From: Cellvibrio sp. 79
GTDB taxonomy: Bacteria; Pseudomonadota; Gammaproteobacteria; Pseudomonadales; Cellvibrionaceae
Direction of reading: 5' to 3'
DNA length: 64,000 nucleotides
Assembly (NCBI GenBank): GCA_003056245.1
Contig: MVDH01000001.1
Location: 62,001 to 126,000, forward strand
Part shown: piece after piece, positions 1 to 9,961 of the stretch
Numbering within the stretch: position 1 is the stretch's first letter
How the letters are laid out: each line of letters starts with the position of its first letter
Notes under the pieces: generated by a model
What the model saw: only the letters and a program-made list of their open reading frames with translations
Told to the model about the DNA's origin: nothing
The model's database searches: none
Program-made: the position numbers and the translations under genes

Positions 1-135
1 AGTAATAAGGACGGATATGGGTTCTGGCGCATGTTTGTCTTCTTGTGGATTTGTACTACCTTTAAAGTCCACTTAACCATTACTACACGCTATTACTACC
101 GTCACTAGTTATAACAATAATTGGGGTTTGGCCTG

Positions 136-1821
136 ATGCGCTCCTTATCTATGAAATACAAATTGATCCTGTTGGGGTTGGTGCCTGGCATCGTCATCTT
201 GCTGGTGTTACTCATTCTGGTCAGTTCGAGGATGAACAAGATCCTCAACAAAGATATGGAAGTGGTCCGTGCGACCTTGTTGGAAGCGCATAAAACAGAG
301 CTTAGTCATTCGCTCGACGTAGCGAGTTCACTGATCAAACCGCTATACGATGCCGCAAGCGGCAATGAGGCCCTGGAAAAAGCCCAGGCCATTGAATTGC
401 TCAAACGCCTGAAATACGGAAAAGATGGTTATTTCTTTGGTTATGACGGCAATTCCGTGCGCGTTTTCTCCGGCAGTGACAGCGCCAAAATTGGCGAGAG
501 CTTCCAGGGTTACAAAGATGTAAACGGGGTCTACCTGATCAACGAGTTGGTCAAACAAGGCAAGGCGGGAGGCGGCTTTGTGACTTACCATTTTCCACGG
601 CAGGGGCAGGGCGATACCGCATATCCCAAACTCAGCTACGCCATCTGGTTGGAAAAATGGAACCTGATGATTGGTACCGGCTTTTATATCGACGATATCG
701 ATGCAGCTGTTGCTGAAGCGCGCGCGCAAAGCGAGTCATTTATTCACTCTACATTGATGATGGTTTTTGGGGTGGCATTAGTATTGTTAGCGGTCATCGC
801 TTTTGTTGCCGTCTTTATTGCTAACAAAACCCTGGCGCCATTAAACGGCCTGGTGCGCAGCCTGGAAGATATTGCCCGCGGTGGCGGCGATTTAACCCGG
901 CGCCTGACGCGCACCGGCGACGATGAAATCGGTGCGGTAATCACCGCGTTTAATACCTTTGTGGATTCCATTCACGGCATGATCCAGCGTATCCAGCAGC
1001 TGACCCGCCAAGTGGCCGATATCGGTCAACAAGTTTCGCAAAACACCACCGCGACCTTTCAAACGCTGGATCTCCAGCGCGAGCAAACATTGCAAGTTGC
1101 CAGCGCGATGAATGAAATGGCCGCGTCAGCCGTGGAAGTGGCGCGCAGCACGCAAGATGCTGCCGAAGCGGCAAGCGTGACTGAGGCTGCCACCAAAGAC
1201 GCACAAAAGACCGCGACCAGATCTATCGACAATATCCATCAGCTCTCGGATGAAGTGCGTTTGAATACCGATGGTTTACAACAGTTGCAGCAGGACGTAA
1301 ACGGCATTGGTGCCGTGTCCGATGTTATTCGCGGCATTGCCGAACAAACCAATTTGCTCGCGCTTAACGCCTCCATCGAAGCAGCGCGCGCGGGTGAACA
1401 AGGGCGCGGTTTTGCGGTAGTGGCAGATGAAGTGCGCGCACTTGCTGCAAGAACGCAAACTTCAACTCAGGAAATCCAGGGCATGATCCAGCGCTTGCAA
1501 GCGAGCACTACCGCAGCGAGCGATTCGATTAAGCGCAGCCTGGTAAAAGGGGATGTTTCAGTGCAAATGGTGACGGAAACTTCGGCCGCACTTAAATCGA
1601 TTGATGATCAGGTCAGCACTATTAACCAGCGCGGTTTGCAAATCGCTACGGCAGCAGAAGAGCAAACCCAGGTGATTGAATCCATCAACAAAAATATGCA
1701 TGCAATTGCTGATGCAACGGAATCGGCAAGCGAATACGCGGCGCGCTCCAATGAGTCGGGTGAGAGGCTTGCCAAGGTGGGTTCGGAGTTACAGCAATTG
1801 GTGGGGCAATTCCGCACCTGA
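136..1821 (+). CDS. Methyl-accepting chemotaxis protein with a Cache sensor domain
   Basis: Transmembrane chemoreceptor of 561 aa that should signal to a CheA/CheW array. A first membrane helix (about residues 8-30) is followed by a periplasmic Cache-like domain, seen in the [10 protein letters not shown] stretch and in the [15 protein letters not shown] end typical of single-Cache receptors. A second helix lies near residues 201-226, then a HAMP domain and a long cytoplasmic coiled coil whose hairpin tip reads [19 protein letters not shown]. The ATG at 136 is chosen because a G-rich stretch lies about 9 nt upstream; an in-frame TTG at 121 and an ATG at 151 are alternatives. The ligand cannot be read from the sequence. 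The gene is not adjacent to the che genes at 59-64 kb. Confidence 0.93.
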   Translation: MRSLSMKYKLILLGLVPGIVILLVLLILVSSRMNKILNKDMEVVRATLLEAHKTELSHSLDVASSLIKPLYDAASGNEALEKAQAIELLKRLKYGKDGYFFGYDGNSVRVFSGSDSAKIGESFQGYKDVNGVYLINELVKQGKAGGGFVTYHFPRQGQGDTAYPKLSYAIWLEKWNLMIGTGFYIDDIDAAVAEARAQSESFIHSTLMMVFGVALVLLAVIAFVAVFIANKTLAPLNGLVRSLEDIARGGGDLTRRLTRTGDDEIGAVITAFNTFVDSIHGMIQRIQQLTRQVADIGQQVSQNTTATFQTLDLQREQTLQVASAMNEMAASAVEVARSTQDAAEAASVTEAATKDAQKTATRSIDNIHQLSDEVRLNTDGLQQLQQDVNGIGAVSDVIRGIAEQTNLLALNASIEAARAGEQGRGFAVVADEVRALAARTQTSTQEIQGMIQRLQASTTAASDSIKRSLVKGDVSVQMVTETSAALKSIDDQVSTINQRGLQIATAAEEQTQVIESINKNMHAIADATESASEYAARSNESGERLAKVGSELQQLVGQFRT

Positions 1822-1836
1822 GGTTTTATGGTGTTG

Positions 1837-1853
1837 TGCGCAGGTTTGGTGCA
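1837..1853. promoter_or_regulatory. NtrC-like enhancer site
   Basis: The 17-mer TGCGCAGGTTTGGTGCA fits the NtrC dyad (TGCACCA-N3-TGGTGCA). The right half is perfect (7/7) and the left half matches 4/7. It lies about 260 bp upstream of the sigma-54 promoter at 2110-2125, a normal distance for an enhancer. It also sits just downstream of the preceding chemoreceptor gene. Binding is inferred. Confidence 0.5.
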
Positions 1854-1907
1854 ATTTTAATAAGTGGCTCATTAACTGTTTTTGCTGCACTTTTTAAAAT
1901 TGCACCA
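1847..1907. repeat. 14-bp perfect inverted repeat
   Basis: TGGTGCAATTTTAA (1847-1860) is exactly reverse-complemented at 1894-1907, with 33 bp between the arms. Both arms carry the TGCACCA half-site of the NtrC consensus, so the repeat may form part of the enhancer of the nitrate reductase gene. It could instead fold as a hairpin downstream of the chemoreceptor gene. Confidence 0.6.
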
Positions 1908-2109
1908 CTAAAAAACAAATCTGTGCCCGTGCCCCTGAAAATTGCTTTTATCTGGGGCGAAAAAATTTATTCTCTTTCCGATAATCCTCCCGGTAATTTG
2001 TTCCTTCATTTAATCGCGATATAAAAAACAGTTAAAAATCAAATCGTTAAGGTTGATTTTCCGGCTCCGGTCATTGGTGTTCACGAAAACAAAACCCTTC
2101 TCCGGCCAC

Positions 2110-2125
2110 TGGCATAGCGCTTGCT
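2110..2125 (+). promoter_or_regulatory. Sigma-54 (RpoN) promoter
   Basis: TGGCATAGCGCTTGCT matches the -24/-12 consensus TGGCAYRNNNNTTGCW at every defined position, with GG at 2111-2112 and GC at 2123-2124. Transcription would start near 2136, just ahead of the AGGAG ribosome site (2141-2145) and the ATG at 2156. This places the nitrate reductase under RpoN and, by inference, NtrC control. Confidence 0.8.
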
Positions 2126-2155
2126 AAACCCCTCGTATTGAGGAGTTGCAGCCCT

Positions 2156-5100
2156 ATGTCGAGTTCTGTTGTTAAATCTGTCCGTTCTGTGTGCCCTTAC
2201 TGCGGTGTGGGTTGCGGTATGGTTCTTGAAACCGATGGCAAAAAAGTTATCAAGGTATCGGGCGATAAAAATCACCCTTCCAATTTCGGGCGCTTGTGCA
2301 CCAAGGGCCAAACCAGCGCCCAGGCATTGGTGAATTCCGGCCGCATGGAATCGGCATTTGTGCGCACCGAGCGCAATCGCGATCCCGTAAAAACACCAAT
2401 TGCACAAGCAATAAGTTTCACCGCAAAACGCCTGCGTGAAATTCTGGATCAATACGGCCCTGACGCACTCAGCTTTTATGTGTCCGGACAAATGTCTATT
2501 GAATCCCAATACCTGGTGAACAAACTCTGCAAAGGTTTTGTGCGCACCAATAACATCGAATCCAATTCGCGCTTGTGTATGGCGAGCGCGGGAATGGGGT
2601 ACAAACTATCACTGGGTTCTGATGCACCGCCCGGTTCCTACCAGGATTTTGACCACACCGATTTATTTTTTGTGATCGGTGCAAATATGGCGGATTGCCA
2701 TCCGATTTTATATTTGCGCATGATGGATCGTGTCAAAGCCGGGGCAAAATTAATTGTCGCTGATCCACGTCGCACAACCACCGCCGAAAAAGCCGATTTA
2801 TTTTTACCCATCAAGCCCGGCACTGATCTCGCGTTGTTAAATGGCTTGTTATTTTTACTGCACAAAAATGGTAAAACCGATTCCGAATTTATCGCGCAAT
2901 ACACTCAGGGCTGGGAAAATTTTCCGGCGTTTCTTGCCGATTACACACCGGAAAATGTAAGCGCAATTACCGGGCTTTCTGTTGATTCTATTACCAAGGC
3001 CGCAGAATTAATTGGCGCCGCGCCAGAATTTATGACGTGTTGGACTATGGGGCTTAATCAAAGCACCCACGGTACCTGGAACACCAACGCCATTTGCAAT
3101 TTACATTTAGCGACTGGAAAAATTTGTCGTTTGGGGAGCGGGCCTTTTTCACTCACCGGCCAGCCCAATGCGATGGGCGGCCGTGAGATGGGTTATATGG
3201 GGCCGGGGTTGCCGGGCCAGCGCACTTTGTTGGTAGAAAAAGATCGCGATTTTATTGAAAACCTGTGGGGCATTCCGCAAGGTTCCATCAGTACCAAATT
3301 AGGCAAAGGTACGGTGGATATGTTTGAGCGCATGGCGGCGGGCGAAATAAAAGCCTGCTGGATTATTTGTACCAACCCCGTTGCTTCTGTACCTAATCGC
3401 AAAATGGTGATCGAAGGTTTGCAAAAAGCCGAGCTGGTTATTGCGCAAGATGCATTTCTCGATACCGAAACCAATCGCTACGCCGATATTTTATTGCCCG
3501 GCGCATTATGGGCAGAAGCGGAAGGCGTAATGATTAATTCCGAACGCAATATCACGCTGATGCAGGAAGCGGTAAATCCTCCCGGTGATGCCATGGCGGA
3601 TTGGGAAATTGTTGCGCGCGTTGCGCGTGAAATGGGTTTTAGTGAAGGATTTAATTTTACCTCTGCCGCAGAAGTGTTTGAGGAAATAAAACGGAGCTAT
3701 AACCCCAAAACCGGGTACGATTTGCGCGGCGTTAGCTACGAACGCTTACGCAAAGATCCGTTGCAATGGCCATGTGCCGATGACAATTCCAAGCGCAATC
3801 CAATTCGCTATTTAAATACCGGTGTTAATCAGCCATTAAAAACTACGGATGATGGTTCGGTTCCGAAATTCCAATTTGCCACTGAATCCGGCAAAGCAAT
3901 TTTCCTGCCGCGTCCACACGTCAATCCCGCTGAAATGCCCGATGCAGAATTTCCCATGGTGCTCAATACCGGGCGCGTACAACACCAATGGCACACGCTT
4001 ACCAAAACCGGAAAAATCCCCACACTCAATAAATTAAATCCCGGTACTTTTGTGGAAATAAATCCGCAAGACGCCGCTGAGTTGGAAATTAAAAACAACG
4101 ATAAAGTGGAAGTCCGCTCCCGTCGTGGTTACGCAATCTTGCCCGCCGTTGTTACTGATCGAGTGCTTCCGGGAAATTGTTTCGCGCCGATACATTGGAA
4201 CGATGTATATGGCGATAATCTCTGCATCAATGCCGTGACCAGCGATAAGGTCGATGCAATTTCCCAGCAACCGGAATTAAAAGTGGCCGCGGTGGCTTTA
4301 ACGCGTGTGGAGGTTTTTGCAGAAGAATCTGCAAGCTTTAACGATTATGAATCTGCGTCTACCAGCGCGCCGGATTTGATAAGCAGCCAATGGGCATATG
4401 CACCGGTGGCTGAGGAAACCAGTATGACTTTAATTAAAACCTTTGCTGAAAAAGTTGGTGTGGTTGAAGCGGTTGCGCCACAATTTTCGGCGGATGAAAA
4501 AACCTATCTCGCCGGCTTTGTCGGCGGCTTGCAGGCTAGCGCCAAATTTATTCAAGCTGTGCCCGCGTTGCCCGGCGATGCACCGATCAGTGCTGAATAT
4601 CGACATTGGGTGAATGGCTTGCTCGCTGGCATGTTCAGCCGTGTTTTGCCCTTGGGGGTGAGTGCTGCATCTGCGGAAAATAAACCGGCATTGACACTGT
4701 TGTGGGCTTCACAAACCGGTAATGCAGAAACGCTTGCGCAACGGTTTATGCAGGAGTTATCGGCGCAGGGGTGGGCAGTGAGTCTGCAATCCATGAATGA
4801 TTACTCGGTCGCAAAACTTGCTGCGGACAAATTTGTTGTTTTTGTTACCAGCACGTTTGGCGATGGCGATGCTCCGGATAACGGCGGCGACTTCTGGAGT
4901 CAATTAAATGATGGTGCGGCCACCACCTTAAATGAATTGCAATTCGGTTTACTGGCATTAGGTGACTCCAACTACGATCAATTCTGTGGCCACGGCAAAA
5001 AACTATTTGCGCGCTTGCAAGCGCTGGGAGCTAAAGCGTTAGTAGAGCGTGTGGACTGCGACACGGATTTTGAAGCGCCCGCGGCAGAATGGTTTGCTAA

Positions 5101-6316
5101 GCTCAAGGAACAATTAGCGCCGCATGTAGCCTCACAAGCGGCCTCGACTGTTTCTACGAGTGCCACATCACCCATGACTGCAAGTGCAACAGGTTTCACC
5201 AAAGCCAATCCCTACGCATCGCGTTTGGTGGTGAATAATCGTTTGAGCGGTGAAGGCTCCGGTAAAGATGTCCGTCAATTTGGTTTTGATCTGGGCGATT
5301 CCGGTATTGTTTATGAAGCGGGTGATGCGCTTGGGGTGTGGCCAAAAAATTGCCCGGATTATGTGTTTGAGCTTGAGCAAGCGCTCAATCTAAATTCTGA
5401 TGCGCCGGTGATCGTTGATACGCACGAAAAATCACTGCACAAAGCATTGATCGAAAACTATGAAATCTGTCGCCCCAGTCTGGAAGCGCTGCAATTTATT
5501 GCTGATCGTTCCAAAAGTAGTGAGTTGAAAAAGTTATTGGACACAGAGCATAAGCAGGAATTACAGGAGTGGCTTTACGGCCGCCAATTGGTAGACATCC
5601 TGCAAGAATTTCCCGTTCGCGCGAGTGTGGAAGAGTTTATCGCTGTATTAAAACGCATCCAGCCGCGCTTATATTCCATCGCCTCCAGCTCAAAAGCACA
5701 ACCATCACGAATTGATTTAACGGTATCTGCCGTGCGCTACACTCGCTTTCGCGAGAGCAAAAAAATTCGCAAGGGTGTTGCGTCCACATTCCTCGCAGAT
5801 CGCGCCAGCAATGTGGATGTGCCCATCTTTGTTCAACCGAGTAAACATTTCCATGTGCCGGAAAAAGGCGATACGCCATTAATCATGGTTGGCCCGGGTA
5901 CCGGTGTAGCGCCATTCCGTGGTTTCCTGCAAGAACGCCAGGCGCGCGGTGATGCCGGAAAAAACTGGTTGTTCTTTGGTGAACAACATGCGGCGACCGA
6001 TTTTTATTATCAGGATGAATTACAGCAATTCCAGAAAGACGGTGTGCTCAATGAATTAAGTCTGGCGTTCTCGCGCGATCAATCACAAAAAATTTATGTG
6101 CAGGATCGCATGCGTGAACGCGGCGCTGATATCTGGGAATGGTTGGAACAGGGCGCTTACTTTTGTGTTTGCGGGGATGCCAGCCGTATGGCAAAAGACG
6201 TAGACCAGGCATTGCGCGATATCATCCAGCAATATGGAAAATTCGACGAAGCGGAAACCGTAAACTACATTCGCAAGCTGAATATGGATAAACGTTATCT
6301 ACGCGATGTTTATTAA
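2156..6316 (+). CDS. Assimilatory nitrate reductase fused to a CysJ-like NADPH flavoprotein
   Basis: Single chain of 1386 aa predicted to reduce nitrate to nitrite in the cytoplasm using NAD(P)H electrons. The N-terminus carries the 4Fe-4S cysteines of NasA-type enzymes (C13, C16, C20, C48), followed by molybdopterin oxidoreductase and dinucleotide-binding domains up to about residue 740. A flavodoxin domain begins near 848 (WASQTGNAE). A CysJ/P450-reductase FAD domain starts near 1017. The NAD(P)H domain carries VGPGTGVAPFRGFLQERQ near 1243 and ends in the typical YLRDVY. The ATG at 2156 is preferred over the upstream TTG at 2138 because AGGAG lies 10 nt upstream of it. The preceding sigma-54 promoter and NtrC-like site suggest induction under nitrogen limitation. 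No nitrite reductase or nitrate transporter gene is in the window. The fusion makes a separate reductase subunit unnecessary. Confidence 0.93.
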   Translation: MSSSVVKSVRSVCPYCGVGCGMVLETDGKKVIKVSGDKNHPSNFGRLCTKGQTSAQALVNSGRMESAFVRTERNRDPVKTPIAQAISFTAKRLREILDQYGPDALSFYVSGQMSIESQYLVNKLCKGFVRTNNIESNSRLCMASAGMGYKLSLGSDAPPGSYQDFDHTDLFFVIGANMADCHPILYLRMMDRVKAGAKLIVADPRRTTTAEKADLFLPIKPGTDLALLNGLLFLLHKNGKTDSEFIAQYTQGWENFPAFLADYTPENVSAITGLSVDSITKAAELIGAAPEFMTCWTMGLNQSTHGTWNTNAICNLHLATGKICRLGSGPFSLTGQPNAMGGREMGYMGPGLPGQRTLLVEKDRDFIENLWGIPQGSISTKLGKGTVDMFERMAAGEIKACWIICTNPVASVPNRKMVIEGLQKAELVIAQDAFLDTETNRYADILLPGALWAEAEGVMINSERNITLMQEAVNPPGDAMADWEIVARVAREMGFSEGFNFTSAAEVFEEIKRSYNPKTGYDLRGVSYERLRKDPLQWPCADDNSKRNPIRYLNTGVNQPLKTTDDGSVPKFQFATESGKAIFLPRPHVNPAEMPDAEFPMVLNTGRVQHQWHTLTKTGKIPTLNKLNPGTFVEINPQDAAELEIKNNDKVEVRSRRGYAILPAVVTDRVLPGNCFAPIHWNDVYGDNLCINAVTSDKVDAISQQPELKVAAVALTRVEVFAEESASFNDYESASTSAPDLISSQWAYAPVAEETSMTLIKTFAEKVGVVEAVAPQFSADEKTYLAGFVGGLQASAKFIQAVPALPGDAPISAEYRHWVNGLLAGMFSRVLPLGVSAASAENKPALTLLWASQTGNAETLAQRFMQELSAQGWAVSLQSMNDYSVAKLAADKFVVFVTSTFGDGDAPDNGGDFWSQLNDGAATTLNELQFGLLALGDSNYDQFCGHGKKLFARLQALGAKALVERVDCDTDFEAPAAEWFAKLKEQLAPHVASQAASTVSTSATSPMTASATGFTKANPYASRLVVNNRLSGEGSGKDVRQFGFDLGDSGIVYEAGDALGVWPKNCPDYVFELEQALNLNSDAPVIVDTHEKSLHKALIENYEICRPSLEALQFIADRSKSSELKKLLDTEHKQELQEWLYGRQLVDILQEFPVRASVEEFIAVLKRIQPRLYSIASSSKAQPSRIDLTVSAVRYTRFRESKKIRKGVASTFLADRASNVDVPIFVQPSKHFHVPEKGDTPLIMVGPGTGVAPFRGFLQERQARGDAGKNWLFFGEQHAATDFYYQDELQQFQKDGVLNELSLAFSRDQSQKIYVQDRMRERGADIWEWLEQGAYFCVCGDASRMAKDVDQALRDIIQQYGKFDEAETVNYIRKLNMDKRYLRDVY

Positions 6317-6324
6317 GTAAAAAT

Positions 6325-6341
6325 GGGCCACCTTGTGGCCC
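6325..6341 (+). terminator. Stem-loop after the nitrate reductase gene
   Basis: GGGCCAC-CTT-GTGGCCC forms a 7-bp GC-rich stem with a 3-nt loop 8 nt after the stop codon. Only a short T-containing tail follows, so termination may be weak. Confidence 0.5.
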
Positions 6342-6482
6342 TTGCGTACTCCTCCGGGTTTTGGTTAACTTCGCATCTCCTTACCTTCCCCCCTGTAAAC
6401 CCGGAATCCTTGCCTATGAAAGCCAAACATTTGATCGTTGCTAATTCATCTTTCAACAATCGATTATTTCATAGGTATTCCC

Positions 6483-6932
6483 ATGGTTTTTTTACCGATT
6501 ACCACCGCGCTGGTTAATTCATCGCGTGTAGCATCCTCGGATTTTCTTACTCAAATTTGCACTGCAACACTGGCTATTTATCCTGATTCTGGCCCCGTTT
6601 TTCCCTGGATGGGATATCTGGTTGAAGAGCAAGGTGTGTTTACAGGAGCATGCGCATTTAAATCACTCCCTGTAGATGGCACCGTTGAAATTGCGTACTT
6701 TACTTTCCCGGAGTACGAAGGAAATGGTAACGCTACGAATATGGCAAAACATTTAATCCGTATAGCCAGCGCCCATGGCGCAAGAAGAGTCACGGCGCAA
6801 ACATTGCCCGAACACAATGCTTCAACACATATTCTTCAAAAGCTACAATTTGTTTTTGCTGGTGTGGTACAGCATCCGGAAGATGGCGAAGTTTGGGAAT
6901 GGGGTTATCCTGTAGTGGAAAAAATAAAATAG
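6483..6932 (+). CDS. GNAT-family N-acetyltransferase
   Basis: 149-aa protein of the Gcn5-related acetyltransferase family, RimJ/RimL-like. The sequence shows the family's central strand (TVEIAYFTFPEYEGNGNATNM), in which EYEGNGNAT occupies the acetyl-CoA pyrophosphate loop position. A helix and the segment GARRVTAQTLPEHNAST follow, with an HxxNxxS-like pattern before the final strand. The ATG at 6483 is chosen because AGGT lies 7 nt upstream; a TTG start at 6438 would add 15 residues. It stands alone between a stem-loop on each side. The acceptor substrate is unknown. Confidence 0.8.
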   Translation: MVFLPITTALVNSSRVASSDFLTQICTATLAIYPDSGPVFPWMGYLVEEQGVFTGACAFKSLPVDGTVEIAYFTFPEYEGNGNATNMAKHLIRIASAHGARRVTAQTLPEHNASTHILQKLQFVFAGVVQHPEDGEVWEWGYPVVEKIK

Positions 6933-6950
6933 TAGCGGGATAAATCGAAA

Positions 6951-6974
6951 TACTGCCAGAGTTTTCTGGCAGTA
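6951..6974. terminator. Strong hairpin, probable terminator
   Basis: TACTGCCAGA-GTTT-TCTGGCAGTA is a perfect 10-bp stem with a 4-nt loop, 19 nt after the acetyltransferase stop. There is no T run on the plus side; a partial one lies on the minus side. Confidence 0.5.
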
Positions 6975-7040
6975 TAACCCACTGATAATTAGGTACTGGC
7001 GAGCTGCTGGTATCGCGACATTCATTCAATAATTTTTAAG

Positions 7041-7529
7041 ATGGGCCGATCCATGGAAAACCAAATAAAAGTAAATGCGGAAAAATTATTAGAGGATGGA
7101 GAGCTTGATGCGTTGTATGAACTGTTATCTCCTTATCTTGAAAAAGATGACCCTTACGCACAGTTTTTATATTCCAGTTTCAGCCTTGAAAGCACCAATG
7201 AAATGGAGGAGGAATTTGAAGAGCGCAGTATGAGATTGCTGATAAAAGCTTCGGAAGGTGGTGTTGCCGAGGCTTCCTATCGGTTAGGTGTGATTTATCT
7301 GTATGGTGATTTTGTTGATACAAACTCAACCAGCTCAAGCGAATATTTTGAGCGCGCTATCAAACAGGGGCATTCCCATTCCAAATTCACCTATGGTTTC
7401 AGTTTATATTATGGGTCCAGTGGTGTAAGCCAGGATAAAACAAGAGGATTAATGTTGTTGGAAGAGGCCGCAAAAGAGGGTATTTCATTAGCTGCAGAAG
7501 AGTTAAAAATAATTTACTCCAAAAGATAA
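7041..7529 (+). CDS. Sel1-like repeat protein
   Basis: Small 162-aa protein of the Sel1/TPR-like solenoid type. Two repeats are visible, ASEGGVAEASYRLGVIYLYG and AIKQGHSHSKFTYGFSLYYG, each a pair of antiparallel helices, followed by a third, partial one (EEAAKEGISLAAEELK). Such proteins usually act as protein-protein adaptors; no partner can be deduced here. No signal peptide is present, so it is probably cytoplasmic. Either the ATG at 7041 or the one at 7053 could be the start, since neither has a clear Shine-Dalgarno sequence. It converges on the TonB receptor gene. Confidence 0.75.
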   Translation: MGRSMENQIKVNAEKLLEDGELDALYELLSPYLEKDDPYAQFLYSSFSLESTNEMEEEFEERSMRLLIKASEGGVAEASYRLGVIYLYGDFVDTNSTSSSEYFERAIKQGHSHSKFTYGFSLYYGSSGVSQDKTRGLMLLEEAAKEGISLAAEELKIIYSKR

Positions 7530-7593
7530 TCGTGTTTGCAGTTATCTAATTTTCTTTGCCGTGCGCTGTTTTTATTAATCATTTATAAAAACA

Positions 7594-9573
7594 TCAAAAC
7601 TGCCAGGTAATTCTGGCAAAAACACTTCGTTCAATTTCCCCATAATTAATATCGGCGGCGCTACCAAATTCCGGGTGTGCGCTATCGCCAAGGTTTTCTC
7701 CCACTATATTAAGCCGCAAATTTTTCCCCAGTTGTTTTCCAATATTTAAATCCCAACGAATATAAGACGGCGTAAAGGCGATCTGGCTGACATAAGTGAC
7801 AGTGGTATCCAGAGTCCACTGATTACCTGGGTTATAAAAAAATGCCAGCCCGGCTTGATGGCGCGGATACAACAGTTCGGCACTTTTTTGTGATGCATCT
7901 TGTGCATCCAGCTGCAAATCCAGATAAGAATAATTTGCAGTCAATTTCATGTTTTCGGTAGCAGACCAATGGCTCGCTAGTTCAGCGCCGCGTGTTTTTC
8001 CTTGCATGTTGTTGGTGAATTGCACCGGAATAAATACATGCGGCGGATCGATATTATTTATCACCAGGCGCGGTGTCTGGATGCTGGTTGTCATCAGATG
8101 TTGGTAATCGTTATAAAAAGTGGTGAGGTCGATTGAGAGATTGGGTTTGATTTGATGGCGATAACCTAATTCGTAAGCAACCAGCTCCTCGGGCTGAAAA
8201 TTGTCGTTGGGTTCTATCGCAAGGCGCGCGTTGGCTGCCGTGCCGAGTGTGCTGGTTAGGTCTTCTTCAACGGCAGTCGGTGTACGTACCGCGCGTGATA
8301 CAGCGGTCCATAATGTTTGCATGGAATTCGGTTGCCATTGCAAACGGATATTGGGTTGGGTTTCAGAACCGGAAAAATTATTGTGCTCGAATTTGGAACC
8401 CAGTGTTAAAAACCAGGTATCAGGTTGCAGCGTGATTTTGTCTTGAATAAAAAAACTGTATAACTCATCGCGGCTTTTCTGTGGTGAGAAAGAAACATTG
8501 CGATTGCCTTGCTTGTCCTCGCTAAGGAACCGCAAGCCCCCGCCGATAATAAACTCATGAATGTTATAAGGTGCAACGTTATATTGCGTATCCAGATCGT
8601 AAATAATTCGATCATCGATAAAATTAAAGGGCTCGTCGCGTTTTGCCCAATCAATATAAGCCTGCAAGGAAAATTGCGAGCTGTCCTGTTGTACTTCTGT
8701 CCAGCGGCCAAGCAGGTGTGCACCTTCATAGTTAATTGTTTGTTGTTTCACTGGCATGTACGGCGGTGTTAATGCGTAATCCACACGCAATTGCTCGGTA
8801 TCGGTACGGTACGCATCACCTTGGAGGGTAAATGTATCGGCCCAGTCAGTACGGAAGCCCGTGCGGAATCCATCCCACTTATCAAACGTGTCATCGCCAT
8901 TGCGTTTGCGTGATGCATCGCGCTGGAAGTGTTTGGCATACACCCGATAGCTGCCATCATTGTCCATGTGCCCACCATGACGCACATTAAATGTTCCTTG
9001 CTCTTCATTACCGTAAAGCGCGCTCGCTAACGTTCCCTGGGTATCGCGGCTGTGTTTGGTGATGATGTTGATTACCCCGTTCACCGCATTCGCTCCCCAG
9101 ATAGTACCGCCGGGACCGCGGACGACTTCAATGCGTTCTATATCTTCCAGCATCAAATCATGGGCTTCCCACAAGGTTCCGCCAAACACCGGGTTATAAA
9201 TACTGCGTCCATCCACCAGCACCAGTAATTTATTGGCAAGGGTACTATTGAAACCGCGAATGCTGATTGCCCAGCTATTGGAGTCGGCGCGCGCTACCTG
9301 AACACCGGGCACCATGCGCAATGCATCTGCAATAGTGGTGACGCCGGAACGTTGGATATCTTCTCCGGTTACTACGTAGGCCGCTGCGGCGGTGTGGGCG
9401 ATGGGCTCGTTTTTTTTGGATACGCTAAGGATTTTGACCTCCATCAACTGTTCCAGGCTGAGGTCAAAAATATCGTTGGCAAAACTATGGGATATTCCTA
9501 ATAGCCCTGTTAGCAACACAAGGCTTTTGGTTCGGTGGGCACGGAATCTGCCCCGCGCTGTCTGGATAGGCAT
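7594..9573 (-). CDS. TonB-dependent outer-membrane receptor
   Basis: 659-aa gated porin for TonB-energised uptake of a scarce ligand. After a signal peptide (cleavage after SFA) comes the segment DLSLEQLMEVKILSVSKK, typical of one TonB-receptor subgroup. A plug domain follows (VVTGEDIQRSGVTTIADALRM, LVLVDGRSIYNP, DIERIEVVRGPGGTIWGANA), then a 22-strand-type barrel that ends in an aromatic strand, VFARITWQF. The ATG at 9573 is preferred over the one at 9591 because GGGAG lies 7 nt upstream. The ligand is unknown: no FecIR-type regulators or ABC transporter genes flank it. In this genomic setting oligosaccharide uptake is as likely as siderophore or vitamin uptake. Confidence 0.93.
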   Translation of the reverse strand: MPIQTARGRFRAHRTKSLVLLTGLLGISHSFANDIFDLSLEQLMEVKILSVSKKNEPIAHTAAAAYVVTGEDIQRSGVTTIADALRMVPGVQVARADSNSWAISIRGFNSTLANKLLVLVDGRSIYNPVFGGTLWEAHDLMLEDIERIEVVRGPGGTIWGANAVNGVINIITKHSRDTQGTLASALYGNEEQGTFNVRHGGHMDNDGSYRVYAKHFQRDASRKRNGDDTFDKWDGFRTGFRTDWADTFTLQGDAYRTDTEQLRVDYALTPPYMPVKQQTINYEGAHLLGRWTEVQQDSSQFSLQAYIDWAKRDEPFNFIDDRIIYDLDTQYNVAPYNIHEFIIGGGLRFLSEDKQGNRNVSFSPQKSRDELYSFFIQDKITLQPDTWFLTLGSKFEHNNFSGSETQPNIRLQWQPNSMQTLWTAVSRAVRTPTAVEEDLTSTLGTAANARLAIEPNDNFQPEELVAYELGYRHQIKPNLSIDLTTFYNDYQHLMTTSIQTPRLVINNIDPPHVFIPVQFTNNMQGKTRGAELASHWSATENMKLTANYSYLDLQLDAQDASQKSAELLYPRHQAGLAFFYNPGNQWTLDTTVTYVSQIAFTPSYIRWDLNIGKQLGKNLRLNIVGENLGDSAHPEFGSAADINYGEIERSVFARITWQF

Positions 9574-9914
9574 TAACAATCTCCCTCTCATGCAAGCGGT
9601 GCATTCGTGCTGGTTACAAACTATTCGTTGATAAATGTATTGCTCATAATAGACGATATTTTCATTTCTGCTTTGATGTTAGCCAAACTGCATCACAATG
9701 CTGGAGGTCAGCAAAAACAATTAAGGCTCTTTACATTTCTTAAAAATAAATACGACTGGATGAGTAAACGTTGCCGAGGTATTAACGGTTGCTTTTTAAG
9801 AGTGGTAATAAAGTTAAACGGGATCGATTACCTGAGCTCAAATTAACCAATCTGCCTCAAACGTTAACCAGTTGGCCTGCTTACGGTTTTCTCCCTGTTT
9901 TTATATTAACCAAT

Positions 9915-9947
9915 GCTACAAAGCCCATATTCCATGGGCTTTGTAGC
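9915..9947. terminator. 14-bp perfect hairpin downstream of the cre operon
   Basis: GCTACAAAGCCCAT-ATTCC-ATGGGCTTTGTAGC forms a perfect 14-bp stem with a 5-nt loop. It lies about 60 bp beyond the last gene of the minus-strand cre cluster and may terminate it, although there is no clear T run. It could also be a REP-like element. Confidence 0.5.
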
Positions 9948-9961
9948 GCTTACCAAAAGAG

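Noticed and set aside
6323-6517. Small frame between the nitrate reductase and acetyltransferase genes
   Set aside because: It starts in the terminator hairpin, has no ribosome site and overlaps the acetyltransferase start.
9607-9846. 79-codon plus-strand frame upstream of the TonB receptor
   Set aside because: No ribosome site, no homology that I recognise, and it lies where the receptor promoter is expected.
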